A program made the position numbers and the translations under genes. Under the pieces are notes generated by a model. It searched no databases, was not told the DNA's origin, and was given only the letters and a program-made list of their open reading frames with translations. From an uncultured Granulosicoccus sp. (GTDB taxonomy: Bacteria > Pseudomonadota > Gammaproteobacteria > Granulosicoccales > Granulosicoccaceae), in contig CANLNQ010000013.1 in NCBI GenBank assembly GCA_947492525.1, positions 124,001 to 188,000 of the forward strand: 64,000 nt of DNA, given 5' to 3'. How positions within the stretch are numbered: the first letter of the stretch is position 1; every line of letters begins with the position of its first letter. Shown one piece after another: positions 19,124-26,859 of this stretch.

Positions 19124-19148
19124 CGCTTTGCATGAAACAGTACACTAG
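19124..19148 (+). repeat. 25-bp direct repeat, copy 2
   Basis: Partner of 18014-18038 (23 of 25 identical); it starts at the base after the NDUFA9-like stop codon and overlaps the 3' end of the convergent 100-residue gene by four bases. Confidence 0.8.
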
Positions 19149-19447
19149 TGCAAGGAACGTCGTCGGCGAGACCCCTTGCGCCTGACCAGTGAGGTCGGTG
19201 CAGGGGTCAGCAGGTCCGGTTGCTTCTCGGCCTCATCGAGCAGGTCACACAGAACACCGACTGCCGGCATCGCGAGCTTCAAGGGTTCGGCACGCACCCG
19301 TGCGCGTTGTATCTCTTCACAGAAATCGCATTCATCGGGAATCGACACCAACCACTCGAGAAAGCCCAGACGCCCCAGCACGACAGCCTCTTCACGGCTT
19401 TCCAGTGGTTCAATGAGTCTGAGAATGATCTGATCCAGTACCTGCAT
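19145..19447 (-). CDS. Uncharacterised 100-residue protein downstream of a cobalamin riboswitch
   Basis: I do not recognise this protein. It has a mainly helical, acidic N-terminal part (QIILRLIEPLESREEAVVLG), a Cys pair in DECDFCEE at about 39-42, a further Cys near 67 and a strongly basic tail (RRKGSRRRRS). There is no signal peptide or membrane segment. The ATG has a strong Shine-Dalgarno (GGAGG, about five bases upstream), which supports a real gene. It is the only gene downstream of the cobalamin riboswitch at 19566-19765 on this strand, about 120 bases from it, so B12-dependent control is expected. No known B12 gene is nearby. Confidence 0.7.
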   Translation of the reverse strand: MQVLDQIILRLIEPLESREEAVVLGRLGFLEWLVSIPDECDFCEEIQRARVRAEPLKLAMPAVGVLCDLLDEAEKQPDLLTPAPTSLVRRKGSRRRRSLH

Positions 19448-19565
19448 GGCGCCCTCCGCGCTCGTTGGCGAAGCGATCGGCAGGTGGTGTCAGGATGTGT
19501 CGGTGTCATTGCCGACGAGCATCATGCAGCTCCTGACCGAGGCACCCCGCCCGGGTTGAGTTGAC
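19448..19565 (-). promoter_or_regulatory. Leader between the B12 riboswitch and the orphan gene
   Basis: 118 bases likely to hold the expression platform. It contains a GC-rich stretch right after the aptamer and a possible 11-codon leader frame starting ATGATGCTCG. I could not define a terminator; control could act at the ribosome site, GGAGG. Confidence 0.4.
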
Positions 19566-19765
19566 AGGTGATGGCAGGTCTCCTGACTCGTGGTTCAACG
19601 CCTACCGACCCTTCCCGGGTACCTACCCAGTGGGATTGTTCGGATCGACTCACCACTTACAGTTGCGGGGGCAGTCATGGAATTGGCCATTCACCTGCAA
19701 GGCAGCTGGCCGCACCGTGTTCCCTTTTCATCCCGAGCCGAACAGGCTGCGAGAACCATCACTTC
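19566..19765 (-). ncRNA. Cobalamin (B12) riboswitch
   Basis: Read on the minus strand, all main elements appear in order. There is a 5' closing strand GTGATGG, then GAAAAGGGAACACGGTG, the B12-box region ACTGCCCCCGCAACTGTAAG, and the 3' box GAGTCAGGAGACCTGCC, followed by CCATCAC, which pairs with the 5' strand. Spacing fits the class. It begins about 50 bases after the stop of the upstream peptidase gene and leads only into the 100-residue gene at 19145-19447. Confidence 0.93.
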
Positions 19766-19817
19766 CTGCAGATACGACAGCCAATGCCGAACCTGCAGCG
19801 CCATTATTGAAAGTGCG

Positions 19818-20900
19818 TCACTGACTGTCAAGTCTCTGGGCGGCGGCAAGGTCGTAATCGGCAATCCGGCGACGCCTTTGCTCACGAGGCAGGTCGCCAG
19901 TGTCGCGTGCCAGCTCGAAGAACGCAGCCATGTCCTGCCCTGCTTCATCGAACATGGCCTGGAAGGCCGGCACATCGCGCCGGTAGGTGGAGACGGCCAC
20001 CAGTCGGGCGTTGTTCAGTTCGCGCCGGAACCAGTTGTCGTAACCGGCATAGCCACCCCATTGCTGCTTCAGCGATTCATAGGCCTTGCGCATGTTGTCG
20101 AAGACGGCCTCCTTCTCCGCACGCATGGCGGTATCCGGCAGGTCCTTCGCGTAGAGCTCGGCCAGCTCGTCGCGGGTCTGCTTGAGCAGCGCAAGGAACT
20201 CGAGCACCCGTTGCTGTGATGCGTTGTAGGCCTCGACACGTTCGCTTTCGCCGTGCTCGGCCAGCCACTGCCTTACCCCCTCCTGCTCGACAAACGTGGC
20301 GAAGGCCTCGTTGAAGTTGCTGTCATCCTTGACGTAGAGCACCTGATGCGCCAGCTCGTGAAACAGGGTGCCGACGAAACGCACGGTACCGCCGCGCAAC
20401 ATCGTATCCAGAACCGGGTCATCGAACCAGCCCAGAGTCGAATAGGCCGAAGCGCCACCCACCGACACATCGTAATTCTCGGCAGCCAGCTGTTCGGCGT
20501 AGGCCTGCGCATCGGCCTTGTCGAAATACCCCCGGTAACCGACGCAGCCAGCCACCGGAAAGCACCAGGTCTTGGCATTGAGCGAGAATTCTTCGGCCGC
20601 CACGACGTTCCAGGTAACGGCATCAAGGCCCGTCGCCACATAACTGCCATAGCTGTCGTTATCGGGCAGCTGCAGTCGCTCGACGGCAAACTGTCGCGCA
20701 TCGACCAGCGTACGCAACTTGCCGCGCAGCTCTTCCGGTGTTGACTCATCCGCCAGCAACTTGTCGATTGGCTCTCTTGCCAGCATCAGCCGGATGTGAC
20801 CACCGACGGCCTGTGAGTAGTAGCCCACATTGCTGCAGGCACTCGACACGACAGCACTAGTCAGCAGCAGACAGGCAAGGACCAGACGATTGATTCGCAT
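19818..20900 (-). CDS. Putative zinc aminopeptidase lipoprotein
   Basis: 360 residues, matching the predicted aminopeptidase family once called DUF2265. A lipoprotein signal (LLTSAVVSSAC) puts it in the envelope. The zinc site is HELAHQ at about residue 182, with a downstream acidic motif NEAFATFVEQEG fitting a gluzincin third ligand. GWFDDPVLDTML and GYRGYF are further family-like stretches. Substrate is unknown. The cobalamin riboswitch starts about 50 bases past its stop, so this gene itself is not under that riboswitch. Confidence 0.85.
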   Translation of the reverse strand: MRINRLVLACLLLTSAVVSSACSNVGYYSQAVGGHIRLMLAREPIDKLLADESTPEELRGKLRTLVDARQFAVERLQLPDNDSYGSYVATGLDAVTWNVVAAEEFSLNAKTWCFPVAGCVGYRGYFDKADAQAYAEQLAAENYDVSVGGASAYSTLGWFDDPVLDTMLRGGTVRFVGTLFHELAHQVLYVKDDSNFNEAFATFVEQEGVRQWLAEHGESERVEAYNASQQRVLEFLALLKQTRDELAELYAKDLPDTAMRAEKEAVFDNMRKAYESLKQQWGGYAGYDNWFRRELNNARLVAVSTYRRDVPAFQAMFDEAGQDMAAFFELARDTGDLPREQRRRRIADYDLAAAQRLDSQ

Positions 20901-20979
20901 CGACGAGAAGTCAGGCAGCTTTCGGAGTTCGGCGGCAGTGTAACATTCAGATCATGCTCGCAAATTGCAACACCTCTTC

Positions 20980-22224
20980 ATGAAACACTATCTGGTTGGT
21001 GGCGCTGTGCGCGATCGCCTGCTCGGCCTGCCTGTCGTTGATCGCGACTGGGTGGTCGTGGGCAGTACCCCCGCCGACATGCTGCAGGCAGGATTCAGGT
21101 CGGTGGGCAAGGACTTCCCGGTATTCCTGCACCCGGACAGTCACGAGGAATATGCACTGGCACGCGTGGAGCGCAAGACAGGACCGGGCTATCACGGCTT
21201 CGAATTCACCACCGATTCGAGCGTGACGCTCGAAGAGGATCTGAGCCGCCGCGATCTCACCATCAATGCCATTGCACAGCGAGACGACGGTGAGCTGGTC
21301 GACCCCTACAACGGGAAAGAGGACATCGAGAACAGAGTGCTCAGACACGTCTCCGACGCCTTTGTCGAGGACCCTGTACGCATACTGCGAGTGGCACGCT
21401 TCATGGCCCGTTTCCGCCATCTGGGCTTCACCATCGCCGAAGAAACGCTCGAGCTGATGCGCAGTATGGTTCGCGATGGCGAAACCGACAACCTGGTTGC
21501 CGAGCGCGTCTGGCAGGAAATGAGCGGCGCCCTGAAGGCGCGTTCACCCGATGCCTTTTTCAGTGCGCTGCGCGATTGCCATGCCCTGGTGGTCGTGTTG
21601 CCGGAAGTGGACGCCCTGTTCGGTGTACCACAGCCCGCCAGGTGGCATCCGGAGATCGACAGCGGCATCCACACCTTGATGGTCCTGCAGCAGGCCTCGC
21701 TTGCCAGCGGAGAGCTGGATGTGCGCTTCGCCGCTGTGTGTCACGATCTGGGCAAGGCCACCACACCGGCAGAGATTCTGCCCTCCCACCACGGGCACGA
21801 AAAACGCGGTGCAGCACTGAGCGAAGGTCTGTGCGAACGCCTGCGAGTGCCCCGCAAGACCCGGGATCTGGCCGTGCTGACCGCCCGCTGGCACACGCAT
21901 TCTCATCGTTCGCGCGAGCTCACCCCGAGCAAACTCGCCACCTTTCTACAGGCGATGGATGTGGTGCGCAAACCGGAACGTTTCGAGCAGTACCTGCTGG
22001 TGTGTGAAGCCGATGCCCGAGGCCGCCTTGGTCACGACGGTACGGACTACCCGCAGGCGGCCTTTCTGCGCGGCGTGGCAGAGGTCTTCAGGCAAGTCGA
22101 CAGCGCCGCCATCGCCCGGGCAACACCGGACAAGACGACCATCCCCGAACGCATCAGAGAGGCCAGAGTCCTGGCCATCGGTGACTACCTGAACCGCGGC
22201 TCAGGTGCCGGAGCGCGCGACTGA
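20980..22224 (+). CDS. cca: CCA tRNA nucleotidyltransferase
   Basis: Adds or repairs the 3' CCA of tRNAs. 414 residues, the length of the bacterial multifunctional type. The head domain has YLVGGAVRDRLLG and a catalytic Asp pair in VVDRDWVVVG, then DLSRRDLTINAIA. The C-terminal HD domain is intact (HTLMVLQQAS, CHDLGKATTP, HHGHEKRG), so phosphohydrolase activity as in E. coli is likely. Start is the ATG before KHYLVGG; a TTG five codons earlier is less likely. Its last 24 bases overlap the convergent vanZ-like gene. Confidence 0.95.
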   Translation: MKHYLVGGAVRDRLLGLPVVDRDWVVVGSTPADMLQAGFRSVGKDFPVFLHPDSHEEYALARVERKTGPGYHGFEFTTDSSVTLEEDLSRRDLTINAIAQRDDGELVDPYNGKEDIENRVLRHVSDAFVEDPVRILRVARFMARFRHLGFTIAEETLELMRSMVRDGETDNLVAERVWQEMSGALKARSPDAFFSALRDCHALVVVLPEVDALFGVPQPARWHPEIDSGIHTLMVLQQASLASGELDVRFAAVCHDLGKATTPAEILPSHHGHEKRGAALSEGLCERLRVPRKTRDLAVLTARWHTHSHRSRELTPSKLATFLQAMDVVRKPERFEQYLLVCEADARGRLGHDGTDYPQAAFLRGVAEVFRQVDSAAIARATPDKTTIPERIREARVLAIGDYLNRGSGAGARD

Positions 22225-22641
22225 GCGGACGAACAGACCTTCAAAGCGCGCCAGCAGGGTCCCGATCCAGGTATAGGCCAGCGCCCAGGCGAGCAGCACC
22301 CCGGAGGTGTTGGCCACCATGTCCAGGACATCGAACTGACGCGTGGTCGTCATGCCCTGCGCATACTCGATGCCCACGCCCATGAGAACCAGACCGGCCG
22401 CCAGCAACAGGCGAGTCAGGTCATGTCGATAGATCTGCGAGAACCATCCCATCAGCCCTGCATAGGCCAGGGTATGCAACACCTTGTCCTTGAGCATGAA
22501 CACCTTCAATGGCGCCGGAATCGTGATGATCGAGGAGATGGCGACAAGCAGGATGAGCAGAATGCCCACCGCTATCCACAGTCGGCGGAAGCGCAGATGC
22601 GTGACGCTCAACATGGCTCGGGGCGTGAAATCGAACTTCAT
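22201..22641 (-). CDS. VanZ-family membrane protein
   Basis: 146 residues, about four membrane segments. The VanZ-like pattern is visible in DKVLHTLAYAGLMGW and GIEYAQGMTTTRQFDVLDMVANTSG (split here for reading). Some VanZ proteins confer glycopeptide tolerance, but most bacterial homologues have no known role. Overlaps the convergent cca end by 24 bases. Confidence 0.8.
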   Translation of the reverse strand: MKFDFTPRAMLSVTHLRFRRLWIAVGILLILLVAISSIITIPAPLKVFMLKDKVLHTLAYAGLMGWFSQIYRHDLTRLLLAAGLVLMGVGIEYAQGMTTTRQFDVLDMVANTSGVLLAWALAYTWIGTLLARFEGLFVRSVARSGT

Positions 22642-22732
22642 GTGGCAGTGCCTATCCTCGTCGCTGCTGTGACCATCGGGTTCCCGGGCATGAACGGTAC
22701 GACTGCGTCACATGCACGCAGCTGCTGCCTGC

Positions 22733-23065
22733 TCATAGTTTGACGGTGATGAACACCGACAGCGTCATCAGGACCGCCAGGACGATATGCCCGACACTGG
22801 AGACAATCAGAGGATGCCACCAACTACCGCCCCGCCAGCGAACATAAGCGATAACCAGGCCACCGAAGGCAAACATCGATAGCGCCACCCAGACACTGAC
22901 AGTGGGCGCTTCCACCGCCCAGTTCAAGCGGTCGCGGCCATCGATGACCCAACCGGCCATCGCATAGACCACGAAGAAACAGCTCATGACCAGCGGCACC
23001 ATCAGCAGGGAGAACTGCATCACGGGGCCGACGATGGTTGAATTTCCGAGAAAATTTCTTGTCAT
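22733..23065 (-). CDS. Small membrane protein, unknown function
   Basis: 110 residues with three clear hydrophobic segments (about 18-40, 57-75 and 85-108). I do not recognise a family. It lies alone between a VanZ-like gene and a divergent secreted protein. No strong Shine-Dalgarno was noted, and gene reality rests on length, membrane character and lack of a better frame. Confidence 0.6.
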   Translation of the reverse strand: MTRNFLGNSTIVGPVMQFSLLMVPLVMSCFFVVYAMAGWVIDGRDRLNWAVEAPTVSVWVALSMFAFGGLVIAYVRWRGGSWWHPLIVSSVGHIVLAVLMTLSVFITVKL

Positions 23066-23199
23066 GATGGTGATGGTATTCGTATCTGCAGACTACTGCT
23101 GAGTTTCGCGTGAGAACTCTACAATAATCGGGCTTCCATGGGCGGTACGGTTATGCGGTAATGTTCAGACCAGTGAAACCCCGGAACATTCAGGAAAAC

Positions 23200-23577
23200 A
23201 TGATGAGAATTGCGAAAACGCCTGCCCTGCTGGCATTGAGCCTGGCCACCCTGATGGGAACGGCGAGTGCTGGCGAAGCCGATATCGTCGATGGCAAAGT
23301 GACCGCTCTCGGGGAAAATCGCTACCGCATCGATGCAACGGTTCTGCATGCCGATGAAGGTTGGGACCACTATGCGGATCGTTGGGATGTGCTGGCCGCT
23401 GATGGACGCGTACTGGGTAGTCGTGAACTGGCACACCCGCACGAAAACGAACAACCGTTTACACGCTCCCTGACCCTGACATTGCCCGAAGGTATCAGTG
23501 TCATCAGGCTTCAGGCCCACGACTCCGTGCACGGCCTGGGCGGCAAGACGCTGGAACTGACCATCCCCTCATCCTGA
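23200..23577 (+). CDS. Conserved secreted protein, unknown function
   Basis: 125 residues: signal peptide (MMRIAKTPALLALSLATL, cleavage near ASAGEA), then a small beta-rich domain with WDHYADRWDVLAADG, AHPHENEQPFTRSL and RAHDSVHG-like text (QAHDSVHGLGGK). I associate this pattern with a conserved periplasmic family of marine proteobacteria, but no function is known. The His-rich AHPHE motif could bind metal, which is speculation. The ATG follows AGGAAAAC; an ATG 13 codons earlier lacks this. Confidence 0.75.
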   Translation: MMRIAKTPALLALSLATLMGTASAGEADIVDGKVTALGENRYRIDATVLHADEGWDHYADRWDVLAADGRVLGSRELAHPHENEQPFTRSLTLTLPEGISVIRLQAHDSVHGLGGKTLELTIPSS

Positions 23578-23599
23578 GTTCGACGGGCGGGGCCCCCGC

Positions 23600-23640
23600 C
23601 CCGCAGATCCCCCGCAGATCCCCCGCAGATCCCCGGCAGA
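23600..23640. repeat. 11-bp tandem repeat after a secreted-protein gene
   Basis: Three perfect copies of CCCGCAGATCC and a partial fourth. It starts 23 bases past the stop codon, next to a GC-rich hairpin (GGCGGGG / CCCCGCC) that may act as terminator. Confidence 0.9.
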
Positions 23641-23742
23641 GACGTGACCGGAGTCGGTAACCCTGAAGCCCCACGTGTGCCCCCACCCGAATTACGGGTA
23701 TCGGTGCACACGCCGACCCATCAAATCAGATGGGTGAATGCC

Positions 23743-24540
23743 TTACAGGAACACCCACAGCAACAGGACACCAAGCAACAGCCGGTAGATGACAAATGGC
23801 GTCATGCCGATGCGGTTGATGAAAGCCAGAAAGTAGTGGATGCAGACGAAGGCGCTGATGGCCGCGATCACTGTTCCCAGAAAGAGTGCCAGCCAGTCGA
23901 CCGGGACGGTTGATTCGACCAGGTCCTTGGTCACGCTCAGACCCGAGAGCACGATGATGGGAATGGACAACAGAAAGGAGTAACGGGCGGCCGCTTCGCG
24001 CGTCAGGCCCAGCAACAGACCGGCCGTGATGGTAATACCCGAACGCGAGGTACCCGGAATCAGCGCCATGGCCTGCGCCCCACCGATCACCAGAAAATCC
24101 TGCCATCCCAGTGTGTACTCATCGCGCGCCAGTTTGCTGCGCTTGTCTGCCAGCCAGAGCAACAGGCCGAAGATGATGGTCGTCGCGGCAATAACCAGCG
24201 GAGACCGCAGATACACCTCGATGTAGTCCTTGAACGCCAGACCCACCAGACCGGCAGGGATGGTTCCCAGAATCACACCCCAGGCCAGACGAGCTTCAGG
24301 CGTCATCTGGCGGCGAGTCATGGACTCGATCCAGGCCAGAAAGAGGCTGACGATGTCATGGCGAAAGTAGGTCACCACGGCAATCAAGGTGCCCAGATGC
24401 ACGGCGACATCGAAGGCCAGCCCCTGATCCGGCCAACCCAGCAGGCTTGGCACCAGAATCAGATGCGCCGAACTGGACACCGGCAGAAATTCGGTCAGAC
24501 CCTGTACCAGTGCCAACCAGATGATGTGCATTAATTCCAT
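23743..24540 (-). CDS. uppP: Undecaprenyl-diphosphate phosphatase
   Basis: Inner-membrane enzyme that recycles undecaprenyl diphosphate to the monophosphate carrier for cell-wall synthesis. 265 residues, usual for UppP/BacA. Both active-site regions are present: [17 protein letters not shown] near the N-terminus and [17 protein letters not shown] at about 175-190. About eight membrane segments. The Met before ELMHIIW is the family-like start; an ATG eight codons earlier is possible. Confidence 0.95.
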   Translation of the reverse strand: MELMHIIWLALVQGLTEFLPVSSSAHLILVPSLLGWPDQGLAFDVAVHLGTLIAVVTYFRHDIVSLFLAWIESMTRRQMTPEARLAWGVILGTIPAGLVGLAFKDYIEVYLRSPLVIAATTIIFGLLLWLADKRSKLARDEYTLGWQDFLVIGGAQAMALIPGTSRSGITITAGLLLGLTREAAARYSFLLSIPIIVLSGLSVTKDLVESTVPVDWLALFLGTVIAAISAFVCIHYFLAFINRIGMTPFVIYRLLLGVLLLWVFL

Positions 24541-24612
24541 AGAAGAGACGTACCTTGATGCCATGCGACACTGCAGAAGGTGCGCATGGGTGACTGCTGA
24601 ACGAGGTGGAAA

Positions 24613-25770
24613 CTAGAGCCGGTAGGACAGATCCTGCGAGCTGAATCCCTGAAGGCGCAGATCATAGCCTCTACCCAGCGCCATTACCTGAAACCGTTCG
24701 CCCATTTCGCCAGGAAGGGTCAGCGTCTTGACAGCGCGTGCCAGGGCAATGCGCTGCATTTCACTGCGGCTTAGGGCAATTTCCTGCTCGGCCAGCGCCA
24801 GCAGGCGATTGTCCAGAAGAAAGGCTGATTGGGACGCATAGCCCAGCAGATCAAGCTCCTGGCCGACGGCCGCCTCTGCCACGGCGGTGAAATCCACGTG
24901 CGCGGTGATGTCCTGCAAGCCGGGCCAGACAAAGGGATCGTCATGAGTCCTGTGCCTGTAATAACAAGCCAGTGTGCCCGTTTGCCGCTCCGGCAGATAG
25001 TACTCACGACGCGGATAGCCATAATCGATCAGCAGCACCACCCCCCGCGTCAGGGTCCGGGCCAGTGATGTCAGCCATGGCTTGAGCAACAGGCAGACTT
25101 CTGACTCGTAGCCGTCGGGCAAGGGTTCGGCCAGATCGTCCTCGATGGCACTGACGGCGGCCTGCAAGGCAGCCGGGGCCGGCCGGCCTGTCACGGCCAG
25201 CTCCTGATCGACACAGAGCTGTATCACACCCTCGCCGTCCTTGCGAAAGCGCTCCACCGGCAGGGCGTCCATGACCTCATTGGCCACGATAGCCCCGGTA
25301 AAGGTCTCCGGCAGAGTATCGATCCAGTGGATTCTGCGATAGAGCGAGGCCTCAAGCGTTTCTCGAAGCAGTTTCTGCTGCCGGTCGGCCAGTTCGGCGC
25401 TGGGTTCCAGAATCGTGTAACTCAGCGTGTCGATGTCGGACAGCGCCTGCATGATGCTGAGTGCCAGCTTGCCGCTGCCGGCACCGAATTCGAGTATTCC
25501 ACCGCCCGTGTTCGCCAGAACTGCGCGCAACTCATTGGCCAGTGCGGCGCCAAACAACGGTGACACCTCGGGGGCGGTGATGAAATCACCGGCATCGCCG
25601 AACTTTGCAGCGCCGGCCATGTAGTAGCCCAGCCCCGGCTCATACAGCACCTGCTCCATGTACTCGGCGAAGGAGAGCACTCCTGCCTGGCCGATTCGTT
25701 CGGTCAGGACCTGTTGCAGTCGCTCACTGTGCGCCAGCGCTATGGCGTCCGGCTGCGGCAATTCAGTCAT
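24613..25770 (-). CDS. NDUFAF7-like SAM-dependent methyltransferase (DUF185)
   Basis: 385 residues matching the MidA/NDUFAF7 family. Landmarks are SFAEYMEQVLYEPGLGYYM, FITAPEVSPLFG, the SAM-binding stretch LEFGAGSGKLA and IVANEVMDALPVERF. The mitochondrial homologue methylates an arginine of complex I; the bacterial target is not established. It overlaps the folB end by eight bases (ATGACTGA), so the two are probably co-transcribed. An earlier ATG inside folB would add 19 residues. Confidence 0.88.
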   Translation of the reverse strand: MTELPQPDAIALAHSERLQQVLTERIGQAGVLSFAEYMEQVLYEPGLGYYMAGAAKFGDAGDFITAPEVSPLFGAALANELRAVLANTGGGILEFGAGSGKLALSIMQALSDIDTLSYTILEPSAELADRQQKLLRETLEASLYRRIHWIDTLPETFTGAIVANEVMDALPVERFRKDGEGVIQLCVDQELAVTGRPAPAALQAAVSAIEDDLAEPLPDGYESEVCLLLKPWLTSLARTLTRGVVLLIDYGYPRREYYLPERQTGTLACYYRHRTHDDPFVWPGLQDITAHVDFTAVAEAAVGQELDLLGYASQSAFLLDNRLLALAEQEIALSRSEMQRIALARAVKTLTLPGEMGERFQVMALGRGYDLRLQGFSSQDLSYRL

Positions 25771-26137
25771 CGGGACGCTCTCCCCGCTCGATGATGACGC
25801 CCACGTCGGTATCGCCGGCCAGGGCATCCGGCTTGTGCAGGGTCAATCTGACCCACTGCACCCCGAAATCCTCTCGAACGATCCGGGTAACGCTCTCGGC
25901 CAGGGTTTCTATCAGCTGGAACTCGCTGTTTTCAATGAAATTCACCAGTTCATCAGACAGTGTCTTGTAGTTCAGCGTCGATTCCACGTCTTCGGCCCGG
26001 GCCGCGCGCGCAACGTCAGCGGACATCTCCAGATCGATCACCACCCGTTGACGACGCTTACGTTCCCAGTCATAGATGCCGATAATGGTGTCAATCTGCA
26101 GATTCCTGATGAATATGCGGTCCATTTTACGTTTCAT
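25763..26137 (-). CDS. folB: Dihydroneopterin aldolase
   Basis: Folate pathway enzyme: 7,8-dihydroneopterin to 6-hydroxymethyl-dihydropterin and glycolaldehyde. 124 residues, normal length. Seen motifs: DRIFIRNLQIDTIIGIYDWER at the start, LNYKTLSDELVNFIE, LIETLAESVTRIV and LTLHKPDAL, including the catalytic Lys of the KPDA stretch. A second Met (codon 5) is an alternative start. It lies upstream of the methyltransferase gene and divergent from rpmB. Confidence 0.93.
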   Translation of the reverse strand: MKRKMDRIFIRNLQIDTIIGIYDWERKRRQRVVIDLEMSADVARAARAEDVESTLNYKTLSDELVNFIENSEFQLIETLAESVTRIVREDFGVQWVRLTLHKPDALAGDTDVGVIIERGERPDD

Positions 26138-26171
26138 TTCCGTTAATGTGAAAATAGTAGGCCTCGCCCCC

Positions 26172-26200
26172 TTGAGAACTGGCCAGGTATTCGCTACACT
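26172..26200 (+). promoter_or_regulatory. Sigma70 promoter for rpmB-rpmG
   Basis: TTGAGA and TACACT separated by 17 bases, with the -10 box 45 bases before the rpmB start. This is a strong match for a ribosomal-protein promoter. Confidence 0.7.
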
Positions 26201-26244
26201 TCGCAGGCTAAGCGCAGTACAATCCTTATTCGGAGTAGTTTCGC

Positions 26245-26481
26245 ATGTCCAGAGTCTGCCAGGTCACCGGCAAGAGCCCAATGTCAGGTAATAACGTGTC
26301 GCACGCCAAGAACCGGCGCAAGCGTCGTTTCCTGCCCAATCTGCACACCCATCGTTTCTGGGTCGCTGCTGAAAAGCGGTTTGTATCCCTGCGAGTGTCT
26401 TCCAGCGGCATGCGCGTTATCGACAAGCGCGGTATCGACTCGGTTCTGCAGGAACTGCGTTCACGCGGCGAGAAAGTATAA
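26245..26481 (+). CDS. rpmB: 50S ribosomal protein L28
   Basis: 78 residues, full length for bacterial L28. It starts [20 protein letters not shown] and has the typical [16 protein letters not shown] segment. It is paired with rpmG, the usual proteobacterial order, and has a good promoter upstream. Confidence 0.97.
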   Translation: MSRVCQVTGKSPMSGNNVSHAKNRRKRRFLPNLHTHRFWVAAEKRFVSLRVSSSGMRVIDKRGIDSVLQELRSRGEKV

Positions 26482-26538
26482 GCCACCGTCCTTTTTTGCT
26501 CTGCGCCTTTGCAAACGAGCCCCAACCGAATCTGAATC

Positions 26539-26694
26539 ATGCGAGACAAGATCAAGATGGTGTCCTCAGCGGGCACTGGACATTTCTACACCACGTCCAA
26601 GAACAAGCGAACCATGACGGGCAAGCTGGAATTGAAGAAATTCGATCCGGTTGTTCGCAAGCACGTCATGTACAAGGAAGCGAAGATCAAGTAA
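26539..26694 (+). CDS. rpmG: 50S ribosomal protein L33
   Basis: 51 residues. It starts [19 protein letters not shown] and ends [11 protein letters not shown], matching the cysteine-free, zinc-independent form of L33. It follows rpmB after 57 bases and is followed by an intrinsic terminator, so rpmBG forms a two-gene operon. Confidence 0.97.
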   Translation: MRDKIKMVSSAGTGHFYTTSKNKRTMTGKLELKKFDPVVRKHVMYKEAKIK

Positions 26695-26720
26695 TTCCCG
26701 ATCCTTCCGGATGTATTCGA

Positions 26721-26747
26721 AAAAGCCCGGCAAGACCCGGGCTTTTT
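26721..26747 (+). terminator. Intrinsic terminator of rpmBG
   Basis: Stem AAAAGCCCGG / CCGGGCTTTT with a short loop and a run of six T, 26 bases after the rpmG stop. Confidence 0.9.
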
Positions 26748-26752
26748 TGTGC

Positions 26753-26796
26753 CTGATGAACAGTGATACCCGGCTCTGATGAAACAGTGATACCCG
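26753..26796. repeat. Direct repeat of 20/21 bp after rpmG
   Basis: CTGATGAACAGTGATACCCG occurs at 26753-26772 and again, with one inserted A, at 26776-26796. It lies just past the rpmBG terminator. Confidence 0.85.
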
Positions 26797-26859
26797 CGGG
26801 CGAGTACCGCTGCCCGCAACCTGCGCCAGGCAGATGAGCCCGGCGCAAGCTGACAGCCA

